Assembly (NCBI GenBank): GCA_947579605.1 | Contig: OX388312.1 | Location: 30,465,313 to 30,529,312 of the forward strand | Direction of reading: 5' to 3' | Origin: Athripsodes cinereus | Taxonomy: Eukaryota > Arthropoda > Insecta > Trichoptera > Leptoceridae | DNA length: 64,000 nt | Shown: one piece after another, positions 45,393 to 57,790 of the stretch | How positions within the stretch are numbered: position 1 is the first letter of the stretch | Layout: every line of letters begins with the position of its first letter | Program-made: the position numbers and the translations under genes | Notes under the pieces: generated by a model | What the model was told of the DNA's origin: nothing | Databases searched by the model: none | The model's input: only the letters and a program-made list of their open reading frames with translations

Positions 45393-45460
45393 GGAGGGTT
45401 TTGTCGGGGGGAGCCTTTAAGGCAAATCCTGAGCCCTCCCTTTTTTTTTTCTTTTTTTGT
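45393..45460. repeat. Dispersed repeat, copy 1
   Basis: GGGAGGGTTTTGTCGGGGGG, AGCCTTTAAGGCAAATCCTG and AGCCCTCCCTT recur, diverged, at 56418-56475. The outer GGGAGGG/CCCTCCC form short inverted ends. Confidence 0.6.
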
Positions 45461-45639
45461 TTCATTGAGTCTGCATGATATAGTAGCTCAGCTCTTCACA
45501 CTTCTAGGGAAAGTGGTGGGAAACCCTTTATGTCCCAGACACGCATTTCAAGGAGAAGAACTCCAGGACTTACACGCTCTTATGAATGACGCTATCCAAT
45601 GGCTGCGAAATTAGCAGGTCAAGTAGTGAGCGGTCATTA

Positions 45640-46520
45640 GTAGAATGAATAATTGCTACATCGATTTTTTTAAATTATATTGTAATTATCCATTTTTTCT
45701 GCACTTGAAACCATCCGATATAATTTTAGAACATTTTCTGCTGTACCAAACACAATATTGCCAGTTTTCTGTGTTCACCTTATCCAGGCTTGCTGCTTCC
45801 TCTGAAAATCGCATAAATATACTATTATTTTGGGAAACACCAATTCCAAAGCATTTGTTTCGGCATCGGAATAATCCGTCATAAGAGAGCAGGATTCCAT
45901 TCAAGGATCCTTTGGAAAAATATTTTTAAAGCCTCCACTTTGCTAGAACATGCCTCGGAATGACATATAAATGGACCTACTATGCAGTACTTTATTTTTG
46001 TTTTGAAAACAATAAAAAATAAATAATACAAACGAATATTTTGCCGTTTTGTACGTTGCGTCCAAAAAACATATTATGTTGTTACCATACATGTGCATTA
46101 CTTTTTTCTTGCCAAGGGGCTTGATCGCAAAACAAAAGAGGCTCACACCCTTTACTATAAGGTCTTAAATTAAATTTTGATTTTCTAAGTCCTTCTGCCA
46201 AGAATCAATGGCCAAAGTTAATAATGTCTCTTGATCAAATTTGGAATTTTTCATTTTGGAAACTTTTTTGTTAATGTGATTATATATTACTGGATCTGAA
46301 GGAAAATAAGAAGAATTGATCCTGTTTGGTTTATTTTCATCAATAGCTCATTGTCTTTTTGGGATTTTCTCTGATAAAATTCTTCTTTTGTAGAGCATCA
46401 TCTATAACTTGAAATGGCGCATTTATAAATATCTAAATAAAGATCCGCGTCCGGAGTAATACCCTTAATCATAAATGGTTCTACTTCAGAAAGCTTGGAA
46501 CAGGTTTAAAATGAAAGAGA
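45640..46520 (-). pseudogene. MULE-like transposase remnant
   Basis: The minus-strand frame 46146-45943 contains NNIICFLDATYKTAKYSFVL, the LDATYKT-KY block of insect MULE-type transposases around the first catalytic aspartate. Upstream on the same strand (46340-46190) a frame reads YFPSDPVIYNHINKKVSKM then LTLAIDSWQKDLE, matching the usual preceding region. 45904-45686 has a Cys-containing ORF in the same direction (FRCRNKCFGIGVSQNN) that may be further debris. Several frameshifts and stops; no terminal repeats found. Confidence 0.6.
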
Positions 46521-47390
46521 GTTATAAGAGACTCATAAACCTGGAATATTATTGTTATAACATTCTAATAATAAATTAATATACAAACTGCCTTAACTTT
46601 ATAAGCATCCAAAAGCGCACTTAAATTTAACTCTCCTTTACCTGTACCGAGAATTCCTAAAAAAGCACTGAAAATAAAGATAGCATTTTTTTCAGTGCTT
46701 CCTATATTCTTCTAAAGAAAAATCTCATTGATGATAAGAAAGATTAATTTATGAGATAACAATTTGGTATTATCTGACAACAACATCCAATTTTTTCAAT
46801 TCTATACTCCCGTCGCCAAATTTTCAATATTAATTTGGAATATTTCACTGTCTAATCGTTTTTGTATAACAATTTCAGACAGTACCAAGCTTTTCTTTAC
46901 TAAGCACGCTGGTGCTTTTTTGTAAAAGAAAAGCACACCAATGGTACAAAATTATTTGTTTTTACCATGTTGTTATTCTATTGCTGCTTATTTTTTTTTG
47001 TTTTAATGTTTTTTATAATAAAGTTTATTATTTTAATATTCCATACATTATTGAGAAGTGCTAAATTGCCTGATTGACAGTTCATTAGGAATCGATGTTC
47101 ATTTCTTTTGGAATTTCCAAATAATTCAAATGAATGTCAGCCCTGAGTATAAGGAAATAAATCGATCCACTGGAAAGGTCCGACATTAAATCTTTTAATA
47201 TTCTAAGGCACTTTTAATATTTATTATTATTGTATTAGCCAAATTAAGTTTTTGACTTGTGATCTTGTAATAATTACATCTGTATATGTTTGTATTGTTT
47301 TGCTGTCTATCAAACTGTCTGTCTTATTAACATACAAGAGGCCCACGCCGTGAATTGATATACGTTAGTAAGTAAATAACCCAACCAGAG

Positions 47391-47591
47391 GCCTGAGTCA
47401 ACAACACACTTTCGTCTCACGTTCCCGCTCCGTTAGCGTTCGGGTGCAGACGATGGTGCGCCAAAGTGTTAATTTTCGTAACTATTGTGTATCTTAGCAA
47501 CGAAATTGACACTTGCTTGCAACATCGTCTGCACCCGAACGCTAACGGAGCGGGAACGTGAGACAAAAGTGTGTTGTTGACTCAGGCCTCT
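47391..47591. repeat. Fold-back MITE, family F2
   Basis: CAGAGGCCTGAGTCAACAAC at 47391 and its inverse ending at 47591 continue inward through TCTCACGTTCCCGCTCCGTT and AGCGTTCGGGTGCAGACGAT. The arms are about 70 bp around a ~70-bp spacer. Notably GC-richer than its surroundings. The second copy at 32834-33035 has an inverted spacer. Confidence 0.88.
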
Positions 47592-47601
47592 GTAAGCTTG
47601 T

Positions 47602-48132
47602 ATCACTTATTATACATACATACCATCACGCCGCTTCCCTCGCGGGGTAGGCAGAAAGGATCGAGCACCACTTCCTTCTATCCTTGCATACATCTTTCGC
47701 TTCCGTCACTGTCATACAATTCCTCATGCATGCTCTCCTGTTCAATGTGCTCAACACGTGACCGTCCTGTAGGATTTGATTTAAATGATCTTGCCATTTA
47801 ATCCTAGGACGTCCACGTCTCCGAGCACCATTCCTCTCAGCCAAATATATCTTATTAGTCATTCTGTCCTCATTCATTCTTTTCACGTGCCCAAACCATC
47901 TTAACTTATTTACATTCATCCTTGTTATTACACCAACTTTCATTCCACATTCCTTTCGTAGATCACTGTTACGCACACGATCTCTCAGATTTATACCACA
48001 CATCCTTCTCAACGATCTCATTTCAACTGCATTTATGCCACTTTCATCCTTCTTTAACCATGTCCACGTCTCAATTGCATACATAAGTGTTGGCACTAAG
48101 ATAGCAGAGTGCACCAACATCACTTATTATAC
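47602..48132 (-). mobile_element. RTE-1 insertion with 14-bp target duplication
   Basis: ATCACTTATTATAC occurs at 47602-47615 and again at 48119-48132, flanking RTE-1 sequence. The minus-strand frame (48123-47626) reads PTLMYAIETWTWLKKDESG, NKLRWFGHVKRMNEDRMT, ARRRGRPRIKWQDHLNQIL and NRRACMRNCMTVTEAKDV to a stop, with no interruption. The 3' end is GGCGTGATGGTATG plus (TATG)n. A clean 5'-truncated target-primed insertion, about 500 bp of a ~3-kb element. Confidence 0.9.
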
Positions 48133-48286
48133 GTTGCTGAAATGTGAAAACAACTATAATTCAACTTTTTTTGACCATGAAAGAGCTCCACTCACAAAAA
48201 AAAAACAAGTGTAATGTAATTTTCACATTTTCTTTAAAAAATCGGTTGCTTCGAAAATTGTTTCCTCTTGTGTCACTGAGGACCAG

Positions 48287-48640
48287 CTATTTATTTATTT
48301 ATTTATTTTCTCGAAGGGAACAAACAGTCAACACAACAAGTATTACAACAATTAAAATTAAATGAAATATGGACCACAAGAGTCCCCCTATATTACCACA
48401 GTTTAAAAAATTCAAAGCAACTAAGACAAACACACAAAACCAACAACAAAAACAAAGAAATATAATAATAAGATAGGATAAGACAAGATAAGAGAAAAGT
48501 TAAAAATAATGATCAATCATATTATAATACAATTAATAAAATCAATAAAATAAAACACATCAATGAATCCTTACATCTTCCTCGTAAACGTGAGTAAGCT
48601 AGTATCTCCTTAGCAGAAATGCGGGAGATCTTGTTTTCAG
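48287..48640 (-). mobile_element. LINE 3' UTR with (TAAA)n
   Basis: (TTTA)n at 48290-48307, then TCTCGAAGGGAACAAACAGT and an A-rich region with GGACCACAAGAGTCCCCC. No coding remnant seen. Confidence 0.35.
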
Positions 48641-49564
48641 CCATCCTATCTAGATGGTCACTCCAGAATCGTTTATTTTACCTACTCTATCCCACCTTGT
48701 CGCATATTCTCCTTTTTTTTTCTAATCTCAGTGTTTCTGAGTCATTGTTAATCGTTATTAACCTAATGCAAGTTTTGTATATTCGAACTTTACTCTCCAC
48801 AAGCAAATATTGCATCCTCCATATGGCGCTCTTCAAACATACAACTGCTACTGAGGCTTTAGTGGTCGGCTCCCTAATTTCATTGTTTTAATACAAATCT
48901 CAAAGTTTTAATAAAAAAAAAAACATTTTTAATAATCATAACACAATATTTATGTCAAAGAGAAGATTCAAGTTACATTCGTTGATTTAGTTTGAATTCT
49001 ACCGACGACGCCAGCTGAATTCTAACAGTAACCTCAGTGTAAACTTAAAACTTTGTCAAAAGCTCACCAACTCACACACTAGAATATACTAATTATTTTT
49101 TTATTATTTTTATAAGATATATCTGGGTGAATGATTGTTATATTAAAATGATTGTTTTTTAATTTGTTTGTAAAAGCATACTAGCAGTACATGATAATTT
49201 TGTGTAGATGGATTCTGTTAGTTTATTTACATAGGGTGTGAGGTAGATTACATATAATAACATAATGTTATGTATGTAGTTACCTCTCTTTACACGGGTG
49301 GTACGGTACTGTAGGAGTATGTTGAAAGGTTGGACTATAACCAAAACATTAACCAGGAACGGCTTCCGCGCATTAAGCGAGGATATCCTGCATATCAAAT
49401 ATCTTGCTTTCAGCTCCCATCTAGTGGAAGTGGAAGTGCCTACTACATGTTATACCTACATACAGCTCTTTATAAATACAACAAGTACTAATTCTAACTA
49501 TGCTTACCTATTTAAGATAATAGCTTTTTTTTCCTACGGATTTTAAAAATGTGTCAAAACAAAA

Positions 49565-49730
49565 ACACTGTTTAATTTGCACATTAATGATTATATTATG
49601 TTCGTCAAACCAGCTTGACATTTTCAAGATGACTGAGTAAAAAATGTCAAGCTTGCTTGAAAAAAGTGCACGAGCATATTCAATTCATTAAGGTGAAAAA
49701 TGAACATTGTTTTTGTTTTGATATATTTTT
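49565..49730. repeat. Decayed fold-back, family F3
   Basis: AACACTGTTTAATTTGCAC on the left and GGTGAAAAATGAACATTGTT on the right are inverted and resemble the ends of 55588-55770. Confidence 0.45.
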
Positions 49731-49794
49731 AAATCTTAAATCTTAAAACTTCTTCACAAATATGTTTTTTCACAGTGTAAACGCACAAACCCTC

Positions 49795-50056
49795 GAACAT
49801 TTTTTTTGAGTTCATCATTACACAAGGCTGGAGCCTTTTACATGTAAAAAAGCAATATATTCAACACAGATTCTTGGATAAGACTAGTTAAGATCTAGAA
49901 ACTATACTTGTTCAAGAATCTGTTGTGTCCAATATCAAACAAGAAGGTTTATTAATTTACTAAGCTTAAGATAATTTGATACATTTTTAATATTTTGTTA
50001 ACACTGTAATGTATTGATGATGTGCAAAATAAATAAATAAATAAATAAATAAATAT
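49795..50056. mobile_element. LINE 3' UTR pieces
   Basis: The left part (49795-49860) shares GAGCCTTTTACATGTAAAAA with 4262-4420 on the minus strand. The right part ends in (AAAT)n at 50029-50056 like a plus-strand tail. AGATTCTTGGATAAGACTAG and its near-inverse at 49900-49925 suggest a fold-back join. Confidence 0.35.
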
Positions 50057-50059
50057 CCA

Positions 50060-52726
50060 ACTCAAGAAATAAGGGAATCGTGTTTTTTTTATCATCCCGG
50101 AAGAATGTCGATTTATTTATTCTTTACTGTACATTGATTACAAACAATTACATTAAAAGTAAAGGTAAAATTAAGTTAGATACACGGAACGCGTTTTTTG
50201 TGATAAAAAAAATTGTATTACAATTTACACATTTCTTATGTGAAGCATTAATTAACCATTAAGAATCATGGTTAAACGAAATCCAAGATGCGAACTCTTA
50301 TTAAGGATAAGGATAGGCAATAGAAACAATAGTGAGTTAGAAAAACTGTAATTTACTTTTATAAGAAAGTACATAAATAATAAATAAATTATTTGTAGGT
50401 ACGTACATCTTTGTATACTTTACTCTCCGCAACAACATTGTTACGAGTATGTGTAGTTTTTTTTTGTCGAGTAGGTACGTAGTAAGTACACGTTTATACT
50501 TTATTAAAAAGGTAAGTATTGTTTGAGGGACATTATTACACGTGTGATCCCTAGAGAGACCACTTGAACCCGTTTTTTCAACAATTTTATTATTGTACTA
50601 AAGTGTGAGTAAATTTAATCAGAACTTTGTCCCACGCTCCATACACATTCATAAAAAAGGAAAAATAAAAAAAAATAAAGTTTCCCCGAGACAAGAGGAC
50701 TGGAGATTTACGACTACGACAATATCTTTTATACAACAACACAGAAATGAAGTTATTATTTAATAGTATTGTGCCTATAATAGTATAATAAAGAACCAGC
50801 GATAGTCAGAACTTAATAAATTCGATTGCATTTACAATTTGGTTCCGAATTCATCTGTCAGATGAAAATCTTCATAACGGTTTCGGCAATATGCTAGGTA
50901 TATGCCGTAAATTACACCCACGTTTCTCATGTGAAAATCACGTATCCAATGTTAAAATCCAGCAAAGTAAGAAAGACCAGTTCTAAATTATAATATCAAG
51001 AAAATTACCGCATAAATTCAAGAATTACTTTTCACGTAGATGTGAGAAAAGTATCTACGTAGTAGAGCATATATGTAGCAACTACGAAAAGCCTACGGAT
51101 TTCAACAACAGCGTGAATTTATTTCAGGGCGTGCGTCGCGGTGCCGCATCTGGTCTGAATATAATTACATGCATCTTTCATATTGATTGATGAGTGTACA
51201 CGTTGAAAATTTAAATTTGTTTATTTTAAAAACTTTCTTGCATACTAAATAATTACGGTGGTATATTAAGTTCATACAAAATTTCTGATATATTATGTTG
51301 TACATACATTAGCTGCCCTCAACATATTGTGTACATTGTTACTACCACCCTTAATGGATGTAAACATTTGTTTACTTAATTATGAAGCTATAATGTAGCT
51401 AAACATACAACCATTTTATAACCTAATGATCAACGTAATTAAAATTATCATCAGGACACGAATATTTACAAGAAACAATTTACAAATTATGCACATATTA
51501 TGCCATAAAGGGTTCAGGAATAAAAATACTTAGAAAATGTATTATTTTATTCCCTGACACCAACATGGGCTATTAATGTGGGGTAATAAGCTTTTCTTTA
51601 TTGTGCTAGCTTATTTACTCTCTAGATTCGTGTCCGTGTTCTCATATTTCTCAGTTAGTAAACTTTTATCCGTAAGATACGTAAGTCCGGTTATACTACT
51701 AAAATAAAGCTCGTTGTGTCAATACCGTACAAAAGATGAACCAGACATATTATGTAGTAATAAAAACGATTCCTTTTACAAGTCACCGAAAATTCTATCA
51801 AAATAAGTTGTATTTATCCCGTTAAACTGACTGTGCCACTGTCATATTTAGGACAAGGCCATATACGAAGGATATTTGTTTTATTTTTACAATATAATAA
51901 TATTATATCTTTGAAATTCTTCGAAAGAAAGATTTCATCCACGAATTATTAATCGTGCATATGAATTGTTTGTAAAGATAAATTTATTTTAATAATTTAT
52001 ACCAAACATGATTTAAGTAATTCTTGGAATCCATTAACATGACATGATATGGCCTAAAGTTTTTACAAAATTTACATATAAATTTTTGTATTATTACATT
52101 TTTTTATACGTTTGTACTATTTCAAAAGATTTTGTCATAAACAGTTTTATTTACATTACAGACTGAGCAACAAATATAACAGACTTTAAATTATGCTGTT
52201 GAATATTTTATCTTCGCAAATAATACAAGTTAACGCCTATCGAGAACATAAATAAAATAAAGTTTATTGTGTGTATAAAATTTATTGTATGTTAGGAAAC
52301 ATGTTTGAATACATAAAATGTATTGTAAATACCTGCTAAATAAATTCGCCGGAAATATAAAAATTTATACATTGAGAAAAATTGTGTTCTTCCGCTTAAT
52401 AAAAAGACCTATTTTCCAACGTATATATCACATATCTTACTAGTAAAGTAACCAGAGTGAACTCTCAATGTTATAAAAATTAAGCAAACCAACAGAATAG
52501 GTACAAGTCTCAAAAAAGACTTTCCTTATAATCCTAACGCTTTATAGAAGAGTTTCTGTCATCTGACAACTTTAAAATGATTAAGAAATCATAAAAAAGA
52601 ATCAATATACAAAGTTTGGAGATTATCAACTTTTTCATTTTCTTGATCGTCTTGCTAAGTGTCAAAAAACTGAAATATTCATATATGTACACATCTTGAT
52701 AAATTTTCTTTTCCTTGCTCTAGTTG
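50060..52726. other. Longest featureless stretch, 2.7 kb
   Basis: AT-rich with only short ORFs. No terminal repeats, SINE boxes or coding motifs that I can support. It could be old intronic or intergenic DNA. Confidence 0.5.
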
Positions 52727-52860
52727 TATTGTCGGGGCATAGTGGCTAGGTCCTTCTCCCAGAGATTTGTATTTATTACTGCTTCCAAGACCTCTGGCCG
52801 CTCTAAATCATGTCTTTCAACAAACAAATTTTCTACATACCCATATCAGCTTCTTCAGGA
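52727..52860 (-). other. Coding-like fragment shared with the Helitrons
   Basis: On the minus strand the frame reads VERHDLERPEVLEAVIN, then LWEKDLATMPRQYN and stop. The Helitron segments at 5758-5860 (minus) and 17300-17400 (plus) encode VERLGLEWPELLEAAVD, LWRRYLGAMGPRPN and stop. The shared peptide and stop position imply a common, unidentified protein origin. Confidence 0.45.
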
Positions 52861-53644
52861 ATATTGATCTTAAGCAAGTGCATGAAACTTTGAAACTAGA
52901 GATAAACTTAAATGGAGTCTCCAAATAACGTCATATTTAGGAAAAATTTCCATGCAAATTTTAATAGGATAAAGCTGTTTTAGATAACTACGATAAATTT
53001 GAATATTGTACGTTATATATAAACCCATAATATTTATGTGAATATGTAAGTATAATAAAAGTTAAAATCAGGGAAGGAAATACCGACACAGTTTAAAATA
53101 ACAATCTAATACTCAACGTAAAATAAAGCACACCTCACGTTAAGTGTGGGTTGCGGGTTAAAGTCTCGCCGGGGTGCTTACTACCTACTAAGGTGACGTT
53201 GTGTTTTCTTAGCTTAAACTGATTATTGCGTGTGTTAAATTTACAATAAATGGTTAAATCAAATTATCTTTTTGTGGGTCGCACAAATTAAAGCCGAAGG
53301 TCGCAGTTTGTCGAAAAACAGTAACTTAACTGCCGCTAAATCACCATAAAGAAAATTGTTCCCAAATTGTTCTCCCGATAAGAGCGATATATAAAAAAGG
53401 AAAGAAAAACAAAATTCAGATCTAAGAGAGTATCGCTCATTTATTCTCCTACTGTACATTCATTACTAACACTAAGCGTATTTAGATCTTAATTGTAAAT
53501 TCTCCTGCGATTTATCGTGCCTCAAGGTCATTAATCCAAACAATAATTCAAGATTAAGAAGCTTTATCTTAACTTACAAAGATAATATTATTATATTCGA
53601 GGAACAGCAGCAAGTCTTAGTAACAACCACCTACATACATACAT

Positions 53645-54075
53645 ACAAGGGCTACTTGATAAGTTTACAGCCTTTTCAAGAAAACATAATATTATATTTT
53701 GAATCAAATCAAAATTTATTTTTCATCGTAGTCTCTCTATAACTCGATATATATTTGTTCCAAAGTTCTCCTTTCTTTTTAAGCACAATAAATGATTTTC
53801 CATGTTCGTCTGCATGTGCTTTTAAGTTATTCGTCAACAAACACAGCAGCCGGTTTGCGGATTATTTTTTTAATCAAAATTCTGATATAAAATCTTTTTT
53901 GATATTCTTTAAGCCTCAGCAAATCCAAAACAGTCTATCGATAACATTCTTTCACAGTTTGGTGCACTAAAAAATACAAATTTTCAAAAAACACTAAGAA
54001 CATTGCTTATCAAAACTGCTCATACGACCATGTCTGTACTCAGCGACTCAATATTTGACCTTTATATATTATTAT
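53645..54075 (-). pseudogene. mariner-like element remnant, 3' end
   Basis: ACAAGGGCTACTTGATAAGT looks like a mariner terminal repeat. The segment that follows (TTTTTCATCGTAGTCTCTCT...AACTCGATATATATTTGTTC) has the order of the sequence next to the 3' terminal repeat in insect mariner families. No matching right end was found, so it is truncated. Confidence 0.45.
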
Positions 54076-54079
54076 GAAG

Positions 54080-55125
54080 AAGAGGTTTCACTGTATACGG
54101 AGACGGAGTTAAGCTCATTAATAATTTTGTGATTCTTTTGCTCTATCAAATAAAGTTATTTTTTCACTTCACAATATTCAATTTTCTTCATGGTTACCCA
54201 AAATCATAGGAGACCCACAGACCAACCGAATAGTTCAAAAGTCTGGGTACATCCGTTTATCCAAAATTCTACACATAGCAATTCTTGTCCATACCGGAGG
54301 TATCATTGTTGGCAGCCCCAAGGGTTGACCAGGCAAAAGGTTTTTCGTATGTGGAATCTTTTAACTACACTCCTTCGATATCTCTCTAGCTTAGAGAGGC
54401 ATAGTTGGCTAACAATATCAGGTACAAACTTTGGAAGAGTGTTATAGACAAAGTAATAATCAGATTGGCATGAATTTTGTATTATTTACAAATGCTTAGG
54501 TACTCTATTGGGCTTTGAAAAAAAGTAAAAAAAAAAAAAACTATAGTTTTTTTTAAGTCAATGAATCTGGAAAATTTGCAAGCACCCCTCGTACAGTATC
54601 TTCATACATCTACAGAGGGCTCTTGAATGTGTTCAAAACGAAAGGACAATTATTTTTCCGATGAGTTATTTATCTCGTGATAAAACAAATATAACCCTTA
54701 CATATTAAATTGTATGATACAATAGTAATAAAATAATATGAACAAAGCTTCTGATACTACTCATAATATTGGGTACAAACACACAAGTGGCACGGAGTAT
54801 TAAAAGAAATACATGTTTATTTATTTATTCATTATTTGCTCTACATTAATAACAAGCAGTTTCTTATAAAGAATAAGTCATTCATGTTATACGCGTACTA
54901 ACAAAAAATTATACGAGGTGGAGTGGTGTGATTTTTTTCAGAATCACTAGGCTCCACAATACAATATTTTTTCTCATGGAAGGCTTCATACGTTTCTTCC
55001 GACAAAACTTATTATAATTATAACCCTTTATGTACCCTAGAAGAAAAGCTATTATCAAACAGGATATTAAAAAAAATTATGATTAATTAAAAAAAATTAT
55101 ACATATTTGAAATTATACATATTAC
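54080..55125. other. Anonymous interval
   Basis: The 85-residue plus ORF at 54190-54447 (WVHPFIQNSTHSN...LLRYLSSLERHSW) matches nothing I recognise. (TTTA)n at 54817-54833 may be a LINE tail. Confidence 0.35.
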
Positions 55126-55287
55126 ATTATACATCTTAAATTCAGCGATGAGGTTTGCCACCCATACTGAATGTCTTGATTTTATATTGGCACGAAGAGG
55201 ACAGTTTGCATGTTTCTTACATGCAGCTGATCTGCTGGCTACCCCACTTGTGGGATATGCCGTGATGGTATAGAAGAAGAAGAAGAA
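55126..55287 (+). mobile_element. SINE-R 3' half in sense
   Basis: CTTAAATTCAGCGATGAGG, GCCACCCATACTGAATGTCT, then CTACCCCACTTGTGGGATAT, GCCGTGATGGTATAG and (AAG)n. Confidence 0.78.
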
Positions 55288-55587
55288 TATTACATACTAA
55301 CTTCCAACAATCTTCGCACAAATATCACAAACTCTAACAACTCCACGCTTGAAACCGGCACGACCCCACCTACCCCTGCACCCTCAGTCTTAGTCTTGAC
55401 GAACTTTTATACTTGTTTATGTTTTATTCAGTAAAGATCAACACCTGATAATGTTAACTCGGTGCCCACGAAACCGATCGTGCGTTAATCATACTCAATA
55501 ATAAGCAATAATCAATATTTAATAATTCTAGAGTCTGTTCGTTCACAGAGTGAAAATTCATACTGATGATAGAATTTATTTTTATTA

Positions 55588-55770
55588 AAAAACACTGTTA
55601 ATTTTTCACTTTAATTTATTTGAAACCTTGAATACTTTCGTCAACATATATATAGATTGACATTTTCAAGAGAACCCAAGTAAAAGTTCTCTTCAAAATA
55701 TCAATTGATATAATTTTGACAAAAGTACTCGAGGTTTCAAATAAATTAAAGTGAAAAACTAACAGTGTTA
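55588..55770. repeat. Fold-back MITE, family F3
   Basis: AACACTGTTAATTTTTCACT...AATTTATTTGAAACCT on the left and AGGTTTCAAATAAATTAAAG...AAAACTAACAGTGTT on the right. Inner stems around TTTTCAAGAGAACCCAAG also pair. No coding capacity. Confidence 0.8.
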
Positions 55771-56219
55771 TGTAATAAAAATAAATATTATCATAATTAA
55801 TATTATTCACTTTATTATATAATATAATAAAGGTTTGATTTGTTGGTCGTCTATTCTAACTATGTAAGTAGGATTTCATAAGCCATTTAACGATTGTATG
55901 ATAAACAAAATACCTACTACTTGGAAATCAAGGTACCGATCACTTTAATTTGAAGATATCAATATCTCTTATAATACATATATTATATTATATTTTCATC
56001 AATAGCAATTTTCCCCGTATGTATTTCATTAGTATTATATTACAGATATACCTCTTCACATTAATGTATTGTCCTAAGTACAATATCTATTAAGCAATAT
56101 TACATACATACAATACAATATACTATATAGCTATAATTTTTGCACAAATATTTTTATCCGTTTTTTAATGTTTGTATCTTCTTACTGTACGCCAATTTTA
56201 CCGGCGTATTTCGTGGTGC

Positions 56220-56300
56220 CCCTATTATTATTATTTTTTGGATGATTTGTAAAGGGCCGTTTTGTGAAAAAAATCCACCTCAAGGGCGCTCATCTTAATC
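56220..56300 (-). mobile_element. L2-like LINE 3' tail
   Basis: (ATT)n, then TGGATGATTTGTAAAGGGCC and AATCCACCTCAAGGGCGCTC, the inverse of the tail at 27376-27447. Confidence 0.7.
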
Positions 56301-56417
56301 CTTTGTATTAGTCTAAGCAAACAACTAGTACGTAGAAAATACGTAACTGTAAGCCAATTTTAAGTCTATATTGTTAAAGTAAAGAGCTGGTGGACATTAA
56401 CGGTTGTATTTAATTCC

Positions 56418-56475
56418 AGGAAGGATTTTGTCAAGGGGAGTCCTTGAGGCGAACCTTGAGCCCTTCCTTAGAAAG
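56418..56475. repeat. Dispersed repeat, copy 2
   Basis: GGAAGGATTTTGTCAAGGGG then GCGAACCTTGAGCCCTTCCT corresponds to 45393-45460. Confidence 0.6.
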
Positions 56476-56860
56476 AATTCGCGTGAAGAGTATGGATGAC
56501 ATAGGAACTGACATTCCTGTAACATTCATGGGTGAGAGAGGGTGCAACCCTTAATGTGTTATTCGTCTACTTAAATGGTTTATTGAAGAATGTAGGTATT
56601 TCTGCTAAATTAAGAATTTTTGCTGGTATACTGAATAATAATAAACAATTTATTGTCAAAATAAATTTGTACAAAAGGAGTACGCCTTGAAGCAATGACA
56701 AACCCGCCATTTGTGTTACTTTATACCACAATAAAGATTTTTTTTTTTTTTTTATTTAACATATTCTGTAAAGGAGATAATATTCTAGGGAAAGGAATGT
56801 TTGATCCAGTAAAAATTGAAAAAATAAAAATTTAAATAAAAATACCAACAATAGTAGCCA

Positions 56861-57047
56861 ACGTGGTAGGTAACAGGCATGCAGATATCCTATATAAAAT
56901 TAAGACATTCAGAATAACTTCTTGTGCCTTTATAGATAAAAAAATAAATAAGTGCCATACCTAAATATCTTGTTTTACGAATATATTCCTATTACAGGAC
57001 ACTCAAAAACTGACGTTAAAAAGTGGAAGAGCTAATTCTTGGATAAA
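56861..57047 (-). mobile_element. SINE-R, diverged
   Basis: GGTAGGTAACAGGCATGCAG, AATTAAGACATTCAG, an inserted middle, then ATTACAGGACACTCAAAAAC. Confidence 0.6.
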
Positions 57048-57650
57048 ACTAGTAAAATATAGTATAATAATTACATTATTTTATGGATTTGAAATGTGCC
57101 TAATATGTATAAAGAACTGTTTAACCTATACACAACTGTATACACACTAAACTGTCTCTACTATTGATGGATGGGTGTGCGACACGCAGCAATAACAACA
57201 TGATATTATGCCGATATGTATTATTATTATTATCTTTCTCATATTACAGAAATACTTGTGTATATAATTTGACAATATTATTATTATTATTCTACCTTAC
57301 TTCCTGTACAACAATGATTTATTGATAATAAATAATATGTAATACTGTTGTTATGAAAAAACCTTTGAGACAAAAGCTTTCCAGTTGATGACAAGACATA
57401 ATGTATCAGTTTTTTCATATTATTATTTTTGTTCTTGTCATAGATTTTATATGTGATTTGTATGTTCAATTATGAATATGGAAAGTGGGCTTTGTTATAT
57501 TTCTACTTGACTAACGATAAGTCCATGTAAACAAATACACATAAATCGATAGACGTATTAAGCCTTAATTATATTTACATATTTTTTCCAAGGTCTGCTT
57601 TACAAACAGAGTGGATAATCCACTTGTTTATTACATGCAATGAGTGAAAC

Positions 57651-57790
57651 ACCATGCAAGGAATTGGTCTCCTACTCTTTCTGTAAAATAGACATTTTAC
57701 ATCTCAAAATATATCGATGTGGTTTTTCACCAATTTTGAGTGTCTTCATTCTTTGCTGTTTATTGCATGCAGATGGATGGATGGATGATG
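57651..57790 (+). mobile_element. SINE-R, diverged and truncated
   Basis: AGGAATTGGTCTCCTACTCT, AGACATTTTACATCTCAAA, TTTGAGTGTCTTCATT and TTGCATGCAGATGG; the 3' tail is replaced by GATG repeats. Confidence 0.55.
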
